Counted from the stretch's first letter, positions 32,085 through 40,968 are shown. The stretch is 40,968 nucleotides of DNA from an uncultured Christensenella sp. (GCA_905193155.1 CAJJNQ010000022.1:1-40968); one strand, 5' to 3'. A program made the numbers and translations. The notes: a model not told the origin generated them from the letters alone.

Positions 32085-33469
32085 CAGGCTTCCTCCTCTT
32101 TCTTGGGCAGATACTGATCGAGCATATCGTCGCGAATGCGCTTGAGCTCGGAGCGGGGCAGCATGGACAGCAGCTTCCAGCCAATATCCAGCGTCTCCTC
32201 AATGGAGCGGTTGGTCTGATAGCCCTGGGAGACATATTCCTTCTCGAAGGCGTCGGCAAAGGCAGCGTACTGCTTATCGACGTCGCTTAAGGCAGCCTCG
32301 CCCAGAATCACAGCCAGCTCCTTAGCGTCCTTGCCGCGGGAATAGGCGGCAAAGAGCTGGTTCATGGTGGCGGCGTGATCCTCGCGGGTCTTGCCCTTGC
32401 CGATGCCCTTATCCTTCAGTCGGCTCAGCGAGGGCAACACGTCGATGGGCGGCTGGATGCCCTTGCGGTAGAGCTCACGGGAGAGGATGATCTGCCCTTC
32501 GGTGATGTAGCCGGTCAGGTCGGGGATGGGGTGGGTCTTGTCGTCCTCGGGCATGGTGAGGATCGGGATCTGGGTGATCGAGCCCTCCTTGCCGATGACG
32601 CGGCCCGCGCGCTCGTACATCGTCGCAAGGTCGGTGTACAGATACCCAGGGTAGCCGCGGCGGCCGGGAACTTCCTTGCGCGCGGCGGAAACCTCGCGCA
32701 GGGCCTCGGCGTAGTTGGTGATGTCGGTCAGGATGACCAGCACGTGCATGCCCTTTTCATAGGCCAGATATTCCGCGGCGGTCAGCGCCATGCGCGGGGT
32801 CGCGATGCGCTCGATGGCCGGGTCGTTGGCCAGATTCATGAACAGCACGGCGCGCTCGATGGCGCCGGTGCGGCGGAAGTCGCTGATGAAATAATCCGCC
32901 TCTTCAAACGTGATGCCGATCGCGCCGAACACGACGGCGAACTTGCTGTCCGTGCCCAGCACCTTGGCTTGACGGGCGATCTGCGTGGCCAGCTGCGCGT
33001 GCGGCAGGCCGCTGCCGGAGAACACGGGCAGCTTCTGCCCGCGCACCAGCGTGTTCAGGCCGTCGATGGCGGAAATACCGGTCTGGATAAATTCGCTGGG
33101 GTAGTCGCGGGCGGCGGGGTTCAGCGGCTCGCCGTTGATATCCATGCGCTTTTCGGGGATGAGGGCAGGACCGCCGTCCTTGGGATTGCCCATGCCGTCA
33201 AAGACGCGGCCGAGCATATCCGGCGCAACCGACAGCTCGATGCTGCGGCCGAGAAAGCGCGCCTTGGCGTTGTCGATGCGCAGGCCGTTGCTGCTCTCAA
33301 ACAGCTGCACCAGCGCCTTGTCGCCCTCGATTTCGAGCACCTTGCCCTGGCGTTTTTCGCCGTCGGCCTGCTCGATCTCCACCAGTTCGTTGTACTTGAC
33401 GCCGGAGACGCCTTCGACCAGCATCAGGGGGCCGACGACCTCTTTGATCGTGCGATATTCCTTCTGCAT
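32084..33469 (-). CDS. ntpB: V/A-type ATPase subunit B (non-catalytic)
   Basis: A 461-residue nucleotide-fold subunit of the V1 head, alternating with subunit A in an A3B3 ring. Family features: GRVFDGMGNPKDGGP, NPAARDYPSEFIQTGISAIDG, FSGSGLPHAQLA in the P-loop position (no Lys, as expected for B) and YLYTDLATMYERAGR. One base separates its ATG from the subunit A stop. Confidence 0.97.
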   Translation of the reverse strand: MQKEYRTIKEVVGPLMLVEGVSGVKYNELVEIEQADGEKRQGKVLEIEGDKALVQLFESSNGLRIDNAKARFLGRSIELSVAPDMLGRVFDGMGNPKDGGPALIPEKRMDINGEPLNPAARDYPSEFIQTGISAIDGLNTLVRGQKLPVFSGSGLPHAQLATQIARQAKVLGTDSKFAVVFGAIGITFEEADYFISDFRRTGAIERAVLFMNLANDPAIERIATPRMALTAAEYLAYEKGMHVLVILTDITNYAEALREVSAARKEVPGRRGYPGYLYTDLATMYERAGRVIGKEGSITQIPILTMPEDDKTHPIPDLTGYITEGQIILSRELYRKGIQPPIDVLPSLSRLKDKGIGKGKTREDHAATMNQLFAAYSRGKDAKELAVILGEAALSDVDKQYAAFADAFEKEYVSQGYQTNRSIEETLDIGWKLLSMLPRSELKRIRDDMLDQYLPKKEEEA

Positions 33470-33470
33470 T

Positions 33471-35237
33471 TTACAGCTCTCCTTCCGCCAACAGGTTGCC
33501 GATCTGGGTGTTCAGATCGGATTCGATTTGGTTAAACTCCGCCATGCCCTCTTCGTGAATGTACTTGGCTCTGCCGATGCGCTCCCGCACCGGCAGCGAC
33601 AGCACCTGCGACAGGTTCGCGCCGCCGTCCAGCGCCTGCGCGCCCTTGTCGCCGAAGAGCAGGATGAGCCGGAGCATATGATACTGCTTTTCGGGCGAGG
33701 TATAGGTATCCACCTCGTCAAAGGCATTCTGGTGCAGATAGTCCTCGCGGATGGACCGGGCAACCTCCATCGTCAGCCGATCCTTCCAGGACAGCGCGTC
33801 CACGCCGACCAGGCGGACAATCTCATCCAATTCGGCCTCCCGCTGCAAAATCTCCAGCGCCCGCGCGCGCAGCTCCTTCCACTCCGGGGTAACGTTGTCG
33901 TCAAACCAGTCAGAGAGGGAATCGGCATAGAGCGAATAGCTTTGCAGCCAGTCGATGGCCGGGAAATGGCGCTTATAGGCCAGCTGTGCGGACAGGCCCC
34001 AGAACACCTTGACGATGCGCAGCGTCGCCTGCGAAACCGGCTCCGAAATATCGCCGCCGGGAGGGGAAACCGCGCCGATGGCGGTGATGGTGCCCTCTCT
34101 GCCGTCCCTGCCCAGGCACTTGACCAGACCCGCGCGCTCATAGAACTCCGCAATGCGGCTGGCAAGATACGCGGGATAGCCTTCCTCGCCGGGCATCTCT
34201 TCCAATCGGCCGCTCATTTCGCGCAGCGCCTCCGCCCAGCGGGAGGTGGAATCCGCCATGATGGCGACCTTATAGCCCATGTCGCGGTAATATTCCGCGA
34301 TGGTGATGCCGGTGTAGATCGACGCCTCGCGCGCCGCAACGGGCATATCGGAGGTATTGGCGATCAACACGGTGCGCTTCATCAGGGATTCGCCGGTGCG
34401 CGGATCGTGCAGCTCCGGGAACTCCATCAGAACATCGGTCATCTCGTTGCCGCGCTCGCCGCAACCGACGTAGACGATGATGTCCGCGTCCGCCCATTTG
34501 GCCAGCTGATGCTGCACGACGGTCTTGCCCGAACCGAAGGGGCCGGGAACCGCCGCCACGCCGCCGGAGGCAATGGGAAAGAGGGTGTCGATGACGCGCT
34601 GCCCGGTGATCATCGGGCTGCGGGGCGCCATCTTTTCCTGATAGGGACGGCCTCTGCGCACAGGCCATCTTTGCAGCATGGCAATCTCGTGATCGTTGCC
34701 ATCCTTGTCGGTGAGCACGCACACCGTCTCCTCGATGGTCGCTCCGCCCTTGAATATGGATTTTACGGTGCCTTCCATCTTATAAGGCACCATGATGCGA
34801 TGCTCGACAACCGCCGTTTCCTGCACAACGCCCAACACGTCGCCCTGCGCCACCCGGTCGCCCGCCTTGACCCTGGGCTCGAAGTACCACTTCTTCTCGC
34901 GGTCGAGCGAGGGCACTTCCACGCCCCTGGCGATGCGTTCGCCCACCTTGTCGCGGATGCGGGTCAGCGGGCGCTGGATGCCGTCGAAGATCGACTCGAT
35001 CAGGCCCGGCGCCAGCTCCACCGACAGCGGCGCGCCGGTCGAGACCACGGGCTCGCCCGGCCCCAGGCCGGAGGTTTCCTCGTAGACCTGGATCGACGCC
35101 TTGTCGCCGCGCAGCTCGATCACCTCGCCCACCAGTCGGCTCTGGCTGACGCGCACCACGTCGTACATGCGCACATCTGCCATGCCGGTGGCCATGATGA
35201 GGGGACCTGCCACCTTGACTATCGTTCCCTGCGCCAT
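33471..35237 (-). CDS. ntpA: V/A-type ATPase subunit A (catalytic)
   Basis: A 588-residue catalytic subunit that hydrolyses or makes ATP. Walker A GPFGSGKT at about residues 232-239; the non-homologous insert typical of A-type subunits lies before it (about 110-190). Further: GERGNEMTDVLMEFPEL, MADSTSRWAEALREMSGR and EEMPGEEGYPAYLASR. Length is standard. Ribosome site AAGGAG before the ATG. It sits between subunits F and B, as in Enterococcus hirae. Confidence 0.97.
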   Translation of the reverse strand: MAQGTIVKVAGPLIMATGMADVRMYDVVRVSQSRLVGEVIELRGDKASIQVYEETSGLGPGEPVVSTGAPLSVELAPGLIESIFDGIQRPLTRIRDKVGERIARGVEVPSLDREKKWYFEPRVKAGDRVAQGDVLGVVQETAVVEHRIMVPYKMEGTVKSIFKGGATIEETVCVLTDKDGNDHEIAMLQRWPVRRGRPYQEKMAPRSPMITGQRVIDTLFPIASGGVAAVPGPFGSGKTVVQHQLAKWADADIIVYVGCGERGNEMTDVLMEFPELHDPRTGESLMKRTVLIANTSDMPVAAREASIYTGITIAEYYRDMGYKVAIMADSTSRWAEALREMSGRLEEMPGEEGYPAYLASRIAEFYERAGLVKCLGRDGREGTITAIGAVSPPGGDISEPVSQATLRIVKVFWGLSAQLAYKRHFPAIDWLQSYSLYADSLSDWFDDNVTPEWKELRARALEILQREAELDEIVRLVGVDALSWKDRLTMEVARSIREDYLHQNAFDEVDTYTSPEKQYHMLRLILLFGDKGAQALDGGANLSQVLSLPVRERIGRAKYIHEEGMAEFNQIESDLNTQIGNLLAEGEL

Positions 35238-35250
35238 ATCATTAATCTCC

Positions 35251-35583
35251 TTATTGTTCGTTCAAAAGTATATCTGCGCCAATGGCCTTTTCGACATTGG
35301 CGTGGACGCGCTCCATGCCCAGTCCGTCGCTTCCGCCGGAGCCGGGGATGGGGATCAGCGTCACCTCCGGGTCGGTCTTGTACCGCTCGAAGGTTTCCGC
35401 GCCGGCACGCGCGGCGGCTTCGGTGATAAAAATCACGCGAACGCCCTCGGCAACGAGCTTGTGCACCGCCTGGGCCACGCTCTTTTCGCTGTCGGCAGCG
35501 ACGGCCTTCATGCCGATGGCGCGGAACGCGCCGATGACCTCCGCCTCGCCCACGGCGCCGATGCCATACTGCTTATCAGGCAT
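35251..35583 (-). CDS. V/A-type ATPase subunit F (NtpG-type)
   Basis: A 110-residue Rossmann-like subunit that binds the central stalk and regulates activity. Start MPDKQYGIGAVGEAEVIGAF; later VRVIFITEAAA and the flexible VTLIPIPGSGGSDGLG region leading to a C-terminal helix. Its ATG (35583) overlaps the subunit C stop by eight bases; the 20-residue upstream extension lies inside subunit C and is not used. In E. hirae nomenclature this is NtpG. Confidence 0.9.
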   Translation of the reverse strand: MPDKQYGIGAVGEAEVIGAFRAIGMKAVAADSEKSVAQAVHKLVAEGVRVIFITEAAARAGAETFERYKTDPEVTLIPIPGSGGSDGLGMERVHANVEKAIGADILLNEQ

Positions 35584-36544
35584 ACAAATCACGCAGCCTT
35601 TCCCGGATTTTTTCCGCCGCAAAGCCCGCCGTTTTACCCGCAAGGATCAGCCGCACCGCAGCCGCCTCGCGCTGGCGCATCAGCAGATAGCCGATCAGCC
35701 GTTGCGGGCTGTCCATCGTGCTCTTGTAGGGCAGATAGACCGCCAGCAGGCAGTCGTCCATCGCGCGTTCGAGCGCGGCGATCTTGCCCGCGTCCATCTG
35801 CGCGGCAATGGCGGCATTATAGACCTTCTGCCCGTATTTGTTGAGCAGCAGGGGCAGCTTTTCCGGCTTTTCAAAGCCCTTGAGCCACTCTTTTTTGTCG
35901 ATGCTTCCGCCGGGCAGCAGCAGGCTTTCAAAGAACGATGCGTTTTTTCCCATGTGCAGCACGCGCAGGGCGATGACGAGGTTCAAAATGTCCACGCGCG
36001 CGGTGAAATACTTCCGCACCGCGCTGTTCTTCTTCGGCAGGCGGGCGAAGATGGTTTCATACATCGCCCGGTCGAGCCGTGCATCGATCTCCAGCGGGTC
36101 CACTCTCAGGCTCAGCTGCTTTTCCAGCTCGTCCAGCGCGTCCTTGAGCGTCTGCGGCAGCCCGTCGTATTTGCGGTCGGCCACGCATTTGCGCAGCTTC
36201 TCCACCGGGTAAACCCCGCACGGCGACAGATCTTCCGCCTCTCTTCCCAGGCTGCGCGCCTTGAGCAGCATCTTCAGATTGTTTACGTCGTATTTCAGCA
36301 GGAAGCAGTCGATCTCTTCCTCGTCGGTTGCGATTTCCCGGATCAGGCGGCACGCATTTTCAACGTGCTGCGCGGCGATCCGGTCATAATCGCCCTCCGC
36401 ACTCCAACCCATTTCGGAAAGGGTGCGGCGCGCCTCCTGGGCCGTCGGGGCCTGCAAAAGCCGCTCCAGCTTGGAGGCGTCCAGCGTGTTTTTCTGCATC
36501 ACGCTCAGCCGCCCGATGGCGTAATAAATGCTTTCCTGGGGCAA
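35576..36544 (-). CDS. ntpC: V/A-type ATPase subunit C/d (NtpC)
   Basis: A 322-residue helical subunit that caps the membrane c-ring and joins it to the D/F shaft. Family signs: AIGRLSVMQKNTLDASKLERLL, DCFLLKYDVNNLKMLLKA, DILNLVIALR, IGYLLMRQREAAAVRLIL. Length and operon position fit. The gene follows ntpE by 21 bp. Confidence 0.92.
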   Translation of the reverse strand: MPQESIYYAIGRLSVMQKNTLDASKLERLLQAPTAQEARRTLSEMGWSAEGDYDRIAAQHVENACRLIREIATDEEEIDCFLLKYDVNNLKMLLKARSLGREAEDLSPCGVYPVEKLRKCVADRKYDGLPQTLKDALDELEKQLSLRVDPLEIDARLDRAMYETIFARLPKKNSAVRKYFTARVDILNLVIALRVLHMGKNASFFESLLLPGGSIDKKEWLKGFEKPEKLPLLLNKYGQKVYNAAIAAQMDAGKIAALERAMDDCLLAVYLPYKSTMDSPQRLIGYLLMRQREAAAVRLILAGKTAGFAAEKIRERLRDLYA

Positions 36545-36565
36545 GCCGTCGTCCCCCTTTCCGGT

Positions 36566-37156
36566 TTATTCGTCAAACAGCGCGCGGGCGACGTCGCCCT
36601 CCAGCGCCATGCGCTGACCCTCGGCCAGCATTTCAAACGTGCAGTTCAGGGATGAGCCGTCCTTGACCAGCTCAAATCCGCAGCCGGGGATGTCCTCCCC
36701 CCGCGTGAGAGGTTCCCGTTTCCCTGCCGCCTTCAGTTTTTCGTTCGCTTCGGCAAGGAAAGAATCTCCATACCAGCCGCTCGCCTTTCTGCCGATGCAG
36801 AGAACCTCGCCGCCGTCCGCCGCGGAAAGCAGCTGCGCCATAAAGAAGGCGCGCTTCTTTGCATCCGGCAGGGTGCAGAGCTTATCCTGCGCCAGGCGGA
36901 AGGTATCGTCCATGACCTCGCGTTTGGCGGCCAGGCGGGCTTTTTTGTCCTCCAGCTCGGCCATGCGGATCATGCGTCCCTCCATTTCGGCGGCGTCGGC
37001 TTTGATCTTCTCCTCCATCGCAGCAAGCTGCTGGTGCTGCGCGGCGTCGTTTGCCGCGCGAAGGGCGTCAATGCGCGCCTGCGCCTGTTCGAGGGTCTGG
37101 GCGGCAGCTTCACGGGCGTCGGCTTCGATTTTATCCAGAATGCCTTTTACGTCCAT
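36566..37156 (-). CDS. ntpE: V/A-type ATPase subunit E (peripheral stalk)
   Basis: A 196-residue protein with a long N-terminal coiled coil (about 1-95, Ala/Glu/Lys-rich: ILDKIEADAREAAAQTLEQA) and a globular C-terminal domain that holds the A/B head (CTFEMLAEGQRMALEGDVARALF). Pairs with the coiled-coil H subunit encoded first in the operon. Confidence 0.9.
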   Translation of the reverse strand: MDVKGILDKIEADAREAAAQTLEQAQARIDALRAANDAAQHQQLAAMEEKIKADAAEMEGRMIRMAELEDKKARLAAKREVMDDTFRLAQDKLCTLPDAKKRAFFMAQLLSAADGGEVLCIGRKASGWYGDSFLAEANEKLKAAGKREPLTRGEDIPGCGFELVKDGSSLNCTFEMLAEGQRMALEGDVARALFDE

Positions 37157-37170
37157 ATTGCATCACCCAA

Positions 37171-37644
37171 TTAAAGCTTGATCGCGTTGACCATCAGGAA
37201 GGAGACCAGCAGCGCGAAAACCGCGTAGGTTTCGACCATAACGGCCATGGTGACGCCCTTACCGGACATTTCGGGACGCTGACCGGTCATCAGCATGCCG
37301 GCGGAAGCCACGCGCGCCTGACGGATGGCGGAGTAATAACCGACCACGCCGATGGGCAGGCAGGCGATGATATAGGCGATGCCCTGCTCCAGAGACACGG
37401 CCTTCATCGCGCCGCCGAGCACGCCGGTGTTGATCAGCACGATGATGCCGACCAGGAAGCCGTAGATGCCCTGCGTTGCGGGAAGCAGCTGCAAAACGAG
37501 CAGCTTGGAAGAGACTTCCGGATTTTCGCTGGAAACGCCCGCGGCAGTTTCACCCGCGAGGCCTACGCCCTTACTGGAACCCATACCGGAGAGGATTACC
37601 GCGATGCCCACGCCCACCAGCGCCAGAATCTGTCCAATCGTCAT
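37171..37644 (-). CDS. ntpK: V/A-type ATPase c-ring subunit K (Na+-type residues)
   Basis: A 157-residue proteolipid made of two helical hairpins (four membrane helices). LPATQGIYGF (Leu54, Thr57, Gln58), Gln109 in SAIRQARVASAG and Glu138 in MVETYAVFAL match the five Na+ ligands of E. hirae NtpK (Leu61, Thr64, Gln65, Gln110, Glu139). The N-hairpin lacks its own carboxylate at the equivalent place, as in that protein, so one ion site per four helices is expected. AGGAGG lies upstream of the ATG. Confidence 0.95.
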   Translation of the reverse strand: MTIGQILALVGVGIAVILSGMGSSKGVGLAGETAAGVSSENPEVSSKLLVLQLLPATQGIYGFLVGIIVLINTGVLGGAMKAVSLEQGIAYIIACLPIGVVGYYSAIRQARVASAGMLMTGQRPEMSGKGVTMAVMVETYAVFALLVSFLMVNAIKL

Positions 37645-37688
37645 AAGAATGTCCTCCTTGCGATTTTTTCGCTTTTGTTGTATTGGGT

Positions 37689-39620
37689 TTATTTCTCAGC
37701 CTCGCCGGGCTGAACGCTCACATATTTGGGTTTTACGCCGAGCGGCGCAAAGGGACGCCCGCCGTCCTCATAGAACTTGCCGAAGAACTCGATGTACTGC
37801 AAGCGGCAGGAATGCACATACGCACCCAGCGCGTTGATGCCCAGGTTAAACGCATGGCACCCCACAAACAGCACCGCGCCGATGATCTTGCCGATGATGC
37901 CCGCACCCCAGATCATGCCGATCAACTGGTTGAACACCATGCCGATGACGCCGGTGGCCAGACCCATGCCGAACAGACGCATATAGGACAGCAGATCGCT
38001 GACCCAGCCGCTGATGCCGTAGAGCGCGCTCAGGCCGCCGATGATGCGCTTGAAGGGATTCTTTTCCCCGCGCTTGGTGAACAGCAGGATGATGACCACC
38101 GAGGCGATGGCCAGAATCTGACCGGCCTTCTTGGTCTGCTCCAGCAGCAGCATGCCCAGGCCGCAGATCAGCGTGCACCAGGCGATCTGATCCGCCAGCG
38201 CCGCCAAAGGCTTGCCGCGCTTGAAGTTCATATAAGCGCCCACGCCAAGGCCCGCAAACAGATGCAGCGCGCCCACGCCGATGCACACGCCCATGACGGG
38301 CAGCGAGTTGTTGACCGCGTCCAGCAGCCAGAGCTTCTCCGGCAAGGGGTTAAAGCCGAACACCGTGTTGTACACAAGGCCCCACACGATGGTGGCAATG
38401 CCGCCGTAGGTCAGCAGGTAGAGCAGCTTCGCGTCCTTGAACTTGATGTGCTTGACCTTCATGAACACCGGGATGAGCAGCGCCATGACCAGGCCGTAGC
38501 CCGCATCCGACAGCATCATGCCGAAGAGGCAGGCATAGAAGGGCGCCATCACGGCCGTGGGATCGATTCCTCGGTAATCCGGCAGCGAATAGCCCTCCAC
38601 CACCGGCTCGAAGGCCGAGGCAAACTTGTTGTTGTGCAGCTGCACCGGCGGCTGCTCCTCATCCAGCGGGTCGCGCAGCTCCATCGCCGCGACGGGCGAG
38701 AGCTTGCGGATCTTCTTTTCGACCTTTTCGGCGCTTTCGGCGGGGACCCAACCCTCCGCCAAGAAGGTGCTCTCGGTCACGGCAAAGCGCCCGGCGGCCT
38801 CCTGGCGGCGCTTCTGCTGGTCGAGGATTTCGTAGAGAATTTTCAGCCCCTCGATGTCCCCGGCAAAGCCCGCAAGGTCTTTCTGCATTTGATCGCGCTC
38901 GGCATTTGCCTGCGCAATCCGTTTCTTGAGTTCCTGAACGTATTCCGCGGGCGGACGGTCGCGCAGAGCGGAGAAGCTTTCCTGCGAAAAATCCGCCTGT
39001 TCCAGCGCCGCGCGGGCTTCCTTTTCGACGCTGCGGTGGATCGCCGCAACGATCAGCGCGCTGTCCCGCGTGCTGCCCGCAATGTCAAATGCCGCGATTT
39101 GCAGCGCATCGAACGCTTCCCGCAGCTTGTCCGCATTGCGGCCGGGGATGCTGCCCGCCAGATAGATCATCTGCCTGCCGGGAGCCAGCGCACGATCCGG
39201 CGCCTGCCCCAAGCCTTCCCACGGTTCATATTGCTCGATGCCCGCCTGCGCGCGCGCCTCGATACCCTTCAGCTCGCCGCGCCTGCGCTCGAAGCCCTCC
39301 ATGGTTTCAACGGTATGCCAATAGTGTTTTTCGTCCGCCAGCACCGCTGCGGCCCGCTCCTGCGGAATCTCCTCGAACGTGCCGAACAGGGGCTTTTGCG
39401 ATTTGTCAAACTTGGAAAGCTGAGAAAGCGCCCATTCGATGCGCTTCATCTGCTCCCCGGTTTCCTGCGCACCCGCGCTGTCCGTCTCCCCATAGACTGC
39501 GTTTTCCTCCTGCGGCGGAGAAATCTCGACGCAGTTCATCTTTTGCAGCGCCCTGAGGAGGCGATCCCGATCCGCTTTCGGGGCGAGCAGCGTCAGGTGC
39601 TTCATTTCAACGATTGCCAT
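37689..39620 (-). CDS. ntpI: V/A-type ATPase subunit I/a
   Basis: A 643-residue stator subunit. The N-terminal half (about 1-340) is a soluble coiled-coil arm (MAIVEMKHLTLLAPKADRDR; LKKRIAQANAERDQMQKDLAG) and the C-terminal half holds about seven to eight membrane helices that form the ion half-channels (FGMMLSDAGYGLVMALLIP, LSYMRLFGMGLATGVIGMVFN with the key Arg, and FNLGINALGAYVHSCRLQYIEFFGKFYEDGG split over the end). Its start overlaps the upstream stalk gene by 14 bases. Confidence 0.95.
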   Translation of the reverse strand: MAIVEMKHLTLLAPKADRDRLLRALQKMNCVEISPPQEENAVYGETDSAGAQETGEQMKRIEWALSQLSKFDKSQKPLFGTFEEIPQERAAAVLADEKHYWHTVETMEGFERRRGELKGIEARAQAGIEQYEPWEGLGQAPDRALAPGRQMIYLAGSIPGRNADKLREAFDALQIAAFDIAGSTRDSALIVAAIHRSVEKEARAALEQADFSQESFSALRDRPPAEYVQELKKRIAQANAERDQMQKDLAGFAGDIEGLKILYEILDQQKRRQEAAGRFAVTESTFLAEGWVPAESAEKVEKKIRKLSPVAAMELRDPLDEEQPPVQLHNNKFASAFEPVVEGYSLPDYRGIDPTAVMAPFYACLFGMMLSDAGYGLVMALLIPVFMKVKHIKFKDAKLLYLLTYGGIATIVWGLVYNTVFGFNPLPEKLWLLDAVNNSLPVMGVCIGVGALHLFAGLGVGAYMNFKRGKPLAALADQIAWCTLICGLGMLLLEQTKKAGQILAIASVVIILLFTKRGEKNPFKRIIGGLSALYGISGWVSDLLSYMRLFGMGLATGVIGMVFNQLIGMIWGAGIIGKIIGAVLFVGCHAFNLGINALGAYVHSCRLQYIEFFGKFYEDGGRPFAPLGVKPKYVSVQPGEAEK

Positions 39621-39930
39621 GCTGCATAACCCTTTCCACGATCAGCGCCGCGGCTTTTTCTTCCCGCTGCTGCGCGCTGCGCTTCATTTCTTCCAGCGCC
39701 TGCTGTTTTTCGCCCGAACGGCTCCGGATCGCTTCTTCGGCCGCTTGCCGCGCTTCGCCCATTTTATCCTGATAGCGGGCGCGCAGCTCTGCGGCATACT
39801 GACGGTTTTCCTCCTGAGTTGCCTCCTGCACGCCCTTGAGCATATCGCGGGCCTGATCGGCGGCCTTCCGGCGGATCGCATCCGCCTTTTCCTCCGCGGC
39901 GCGCACCTGCTCCAACAACGCTACGGCCAT
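39607..39930 (-). CDS. V/A-type ATPase peripheral stalk subunit H (NtpF-type)
   Basis: A 107-residue, almost fully helical, charged coiled coil (LLEQVRAAEEKADAIRRKA; EAEEAIRSRSGEKQQALEEM-like pattern). It pairs with subunit E to form the peripheral stalk. I choose ATG 39930, seven bases after AAAGGGGG; the GTG at 39948 has no site of its own. First gene of the nine-gene operon, the same order as E. hirae ntpFIKECGABD. Confidence 0.85.
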   Translation of the reverse strand: MAVALLEQVRAAEEKADAIRRKAADQARDMLKGVQEATQEENRQYAAELRARYQDKMGEARQAAEEAIRSRSGEKQQALEEMKRSAQQREEKAAALIVERVMQHGNR

Positions 39931-40023
39931 CCTCTTTCCCCCTTTCACCCTTTTTCCACATTTCAGTCAAGGGATGCTCCGGCAGTTCTGAATGCCGAAA
40001 AAATCCCTTTTCGCTTCCTTCCC

Positions 40024-40053
40024 ATTATAAATCCCTCCACCCTTTTTTCGCAA
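40024..40053 (-). promoter_or_regulatory. Promoter of V/A-ATPase operon
   Basis: TTGCGA (40053-40048), 18 bp, perfect TATAAT (40029-40024), leaving a leader of about 90 bases. The rest of 39931-40279 is AT-rich and divergent; the leader contains GGGATGCTCCGG (39971-39982), a word also found in the structured repeat at 40906. Confidence 0.65.
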
Positions 40054-40279
40054 GCTGATTCTTGGGACACTTTATAAGTTTTGCCCAAAAACCATACAAA
40101 TCAATTAAATTGTATTGATAAATGGAGAACGATTCGTTTTTCTCTGCTTTTTTCATGATGTTTCCGCTTCGTTTCTATTGGAAACAAAATCCACATTCTG
40201 CGCGTTCTTCCTTTGGGAAAATCCTTTTCCAGCTCACGGAATTCCGCACTTTACACCTTTTCGAAGAAAGGAAATGAAC

Positions 40280-40870
40280 ATGCAAAACATAATTCTGAAA
40301 AAGTGTGCAGCGGCGGCGCTGGCCGGCGGAACGCTGCTGGCGCTGACGGCGTGCGCGGCGCTGCCCGTGCTCACATCCTCCCCGACGGCGACCGTCCCCG
40401 CCTCCGTCGCTGCTGTGCCGACCGAGACGCCTACGGCCTCCCCCGTCTCCGCAGACATCGCTTCTGTATTGCCCGAACCCACGCCGGAAGTAGAAGCAGG
40501 GCAGGCAGAGCTGATCGCTCTGCTCGACGACATCGAAGCCAACCTGCCCATTGGCGTCGCAGGCAGCTCCCTCAAGGCCGTTCCGTTTGCGCTCAAACTG
40601 ATTGACTGGGCGCAGAATACGCCGCTGGACGACGACGGCGTCAAGGGCGCGGTGCTGAGCTGGCTGCTGAACAAGGGCCATGACGAGCAGGCCGCCTTCA
40701 GCGAGCAGTTCGCGTTGGCCTATTCTGCCTACCGGACGCTGACCTCCGGCAACGAAACCGAAGCCGCCGATCTGCTGGATTCCGCAGGCTGTACCGACCG
40801 CGACGCTTCGCTTCTTCCCGCCGAATCCCTGCCCCGTGCCGAAACCCTCAAAAACATCATTGGGGAGTGA
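40280..40870 (+). CDS. Secreted lipoprotein of unknown function
   Basis: A 196-residue protein with signal MQNIILKKCAAAALAGG and lipobox LTAC near residue 24. A Pro/Thr/Ser-rich linker follows (about 28-70: SPTATVPASVAAVPTETPT), then an acidic helical domain (ELIALLDDIEANLPIGVAGS; AVLSWLLNKGHDEQAAFSEQ) of no family I recognise. Start 40280 is preferred to ATG 40274 because AAAGGA is seven bases before it; longer in-frame extensions lack a ribosome site and would bury the signal. The stop codon lies in the loop of the first hairpin of the dispersed repeat. Role unknown. Confidence 0.75.
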   Translation: MQNIILKKCAAAALAGGTLLALTACAALPVLTSSPTATVPASVAAVPTETPTASPVSADIASVLPEPTPEVEAGQAELIALLDDIEANLPIGVAGSSLKAVPFALKLIDWAQNTPLDDDGVKGAVLSWLLNKGHDEQAAFSEQFALAYSAYRTLTSGNETEAADLLDSAGCTDRDASLLPAESLPRAETLKNIIGE

Positions 40871-40968
40871 GGCCCTCCCCTTGCTGCGCACCGAATCATC
40901 CCTTTGGGATGCTCCGGTGTTCCGCCGGGCTTATTGGCTCCGCCAAACGCTCCGGCTTCAGCCGCTCC
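40862..40968. repeat. Dispersed structured repeat, second copy (cut by window end)
   Basis: Order: stem GGGGAG/CTCCCC (40862-40880), CTTGCTGCGCACCGAA, hairpin B (CATCCC-TTT-GGGATG, 40897-40911), CTCCGGTGTTCCG (40912-40924), GGGCTTATT, hairpin C (TTGGC-TCC-GCCAA, 40934-40946), ACGCTCCGGCTTCAGCCGCT. It matches 25241-25353 in the single-stranded segments, while stems B and C differ yet still pair. It probably also ends transcription of the lipoprotein gene. Confidence 0.75.

Overview
The window looks like a GC-rich, endospore-forming member of the Bacillota (class Clostridia, perhaps a gut Christensenellales or Oscillospirales type). The support is a three-gene spore germinant receptor operon, a nine-subunit V/A-type ATPase operon, a class B sortase with an SPKTG surface protein, a LytTR/DUF3021 pair, bacillary promoter and Shine-Dalgarno style, and plant-glycan enzymes (GH2, GH32, esterases). 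The genus assignment is inference; no rRNA gene is present.

Layout. 1-921: a tandem array of about 137-bp units with GC-rich hairpins and no credible gene. 922-7191: small independent units, namely an AEC-family permease divergent from a creatininase-family amidase, a LytTR regulator with a DUF3021 membrane protein, a nucleoside phosphorylase, a GH32 enzyme and tRNA-Ser(CGA). 7277-10245: a His-rich metal-binding protein, a ZIP metal transporter, an HD phosphohydrolase and a uridine-kinase-like P-loop kinase. 10458-17275: a FliB-like Cys-rich protein, an SGNH hydrolase plus acetyl-esterase-like operon, a MATE exporter and a GH2 beta-mannosidase. 17419-22561: the gerA-gerB-gerC operon with a sigma-G-like promoter, followed by a lipoprotein and an alpha/beta hydrolase that have their own promoter. 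22688-24977: rpsB-tsf-pyrH. 25557-31017: a class B sortase downstream of its probable substrate, a 1.5-kilocodon InlB/MBG-type repeat protein interrupted by one in-frame amber codon. 31434-39930: V/A-ATPase genes in the order H-I-K-E-C-F-A-B-D. 40280-40870: a lipoprotein.

How genes work together. The sortase should anchor the SPKTG protein to peptidoglycan. The ATPase c-ring subunit carries every residue used for Na+ binding in Enterococcus hirae, suggesting a Na+-coupled enzyme. The esterases and glycosidases suggest use of acetylated mannan-type and fructan-type glycans. The ger operon gives spore germinant sensing.

Most notable: (i) the amber codon in an otherwise intact giant surface gene, in a window where none of 35 genes ends in TAG; (ii) a dispersed structured repeat (25221-25401 and 40862-40968) in which stem sequences differ but pairing is kept; (iii) a second hairpin family (4031 and 7066) with paired changes; (iv) the hairpin-bearing tandem array at the left edge.
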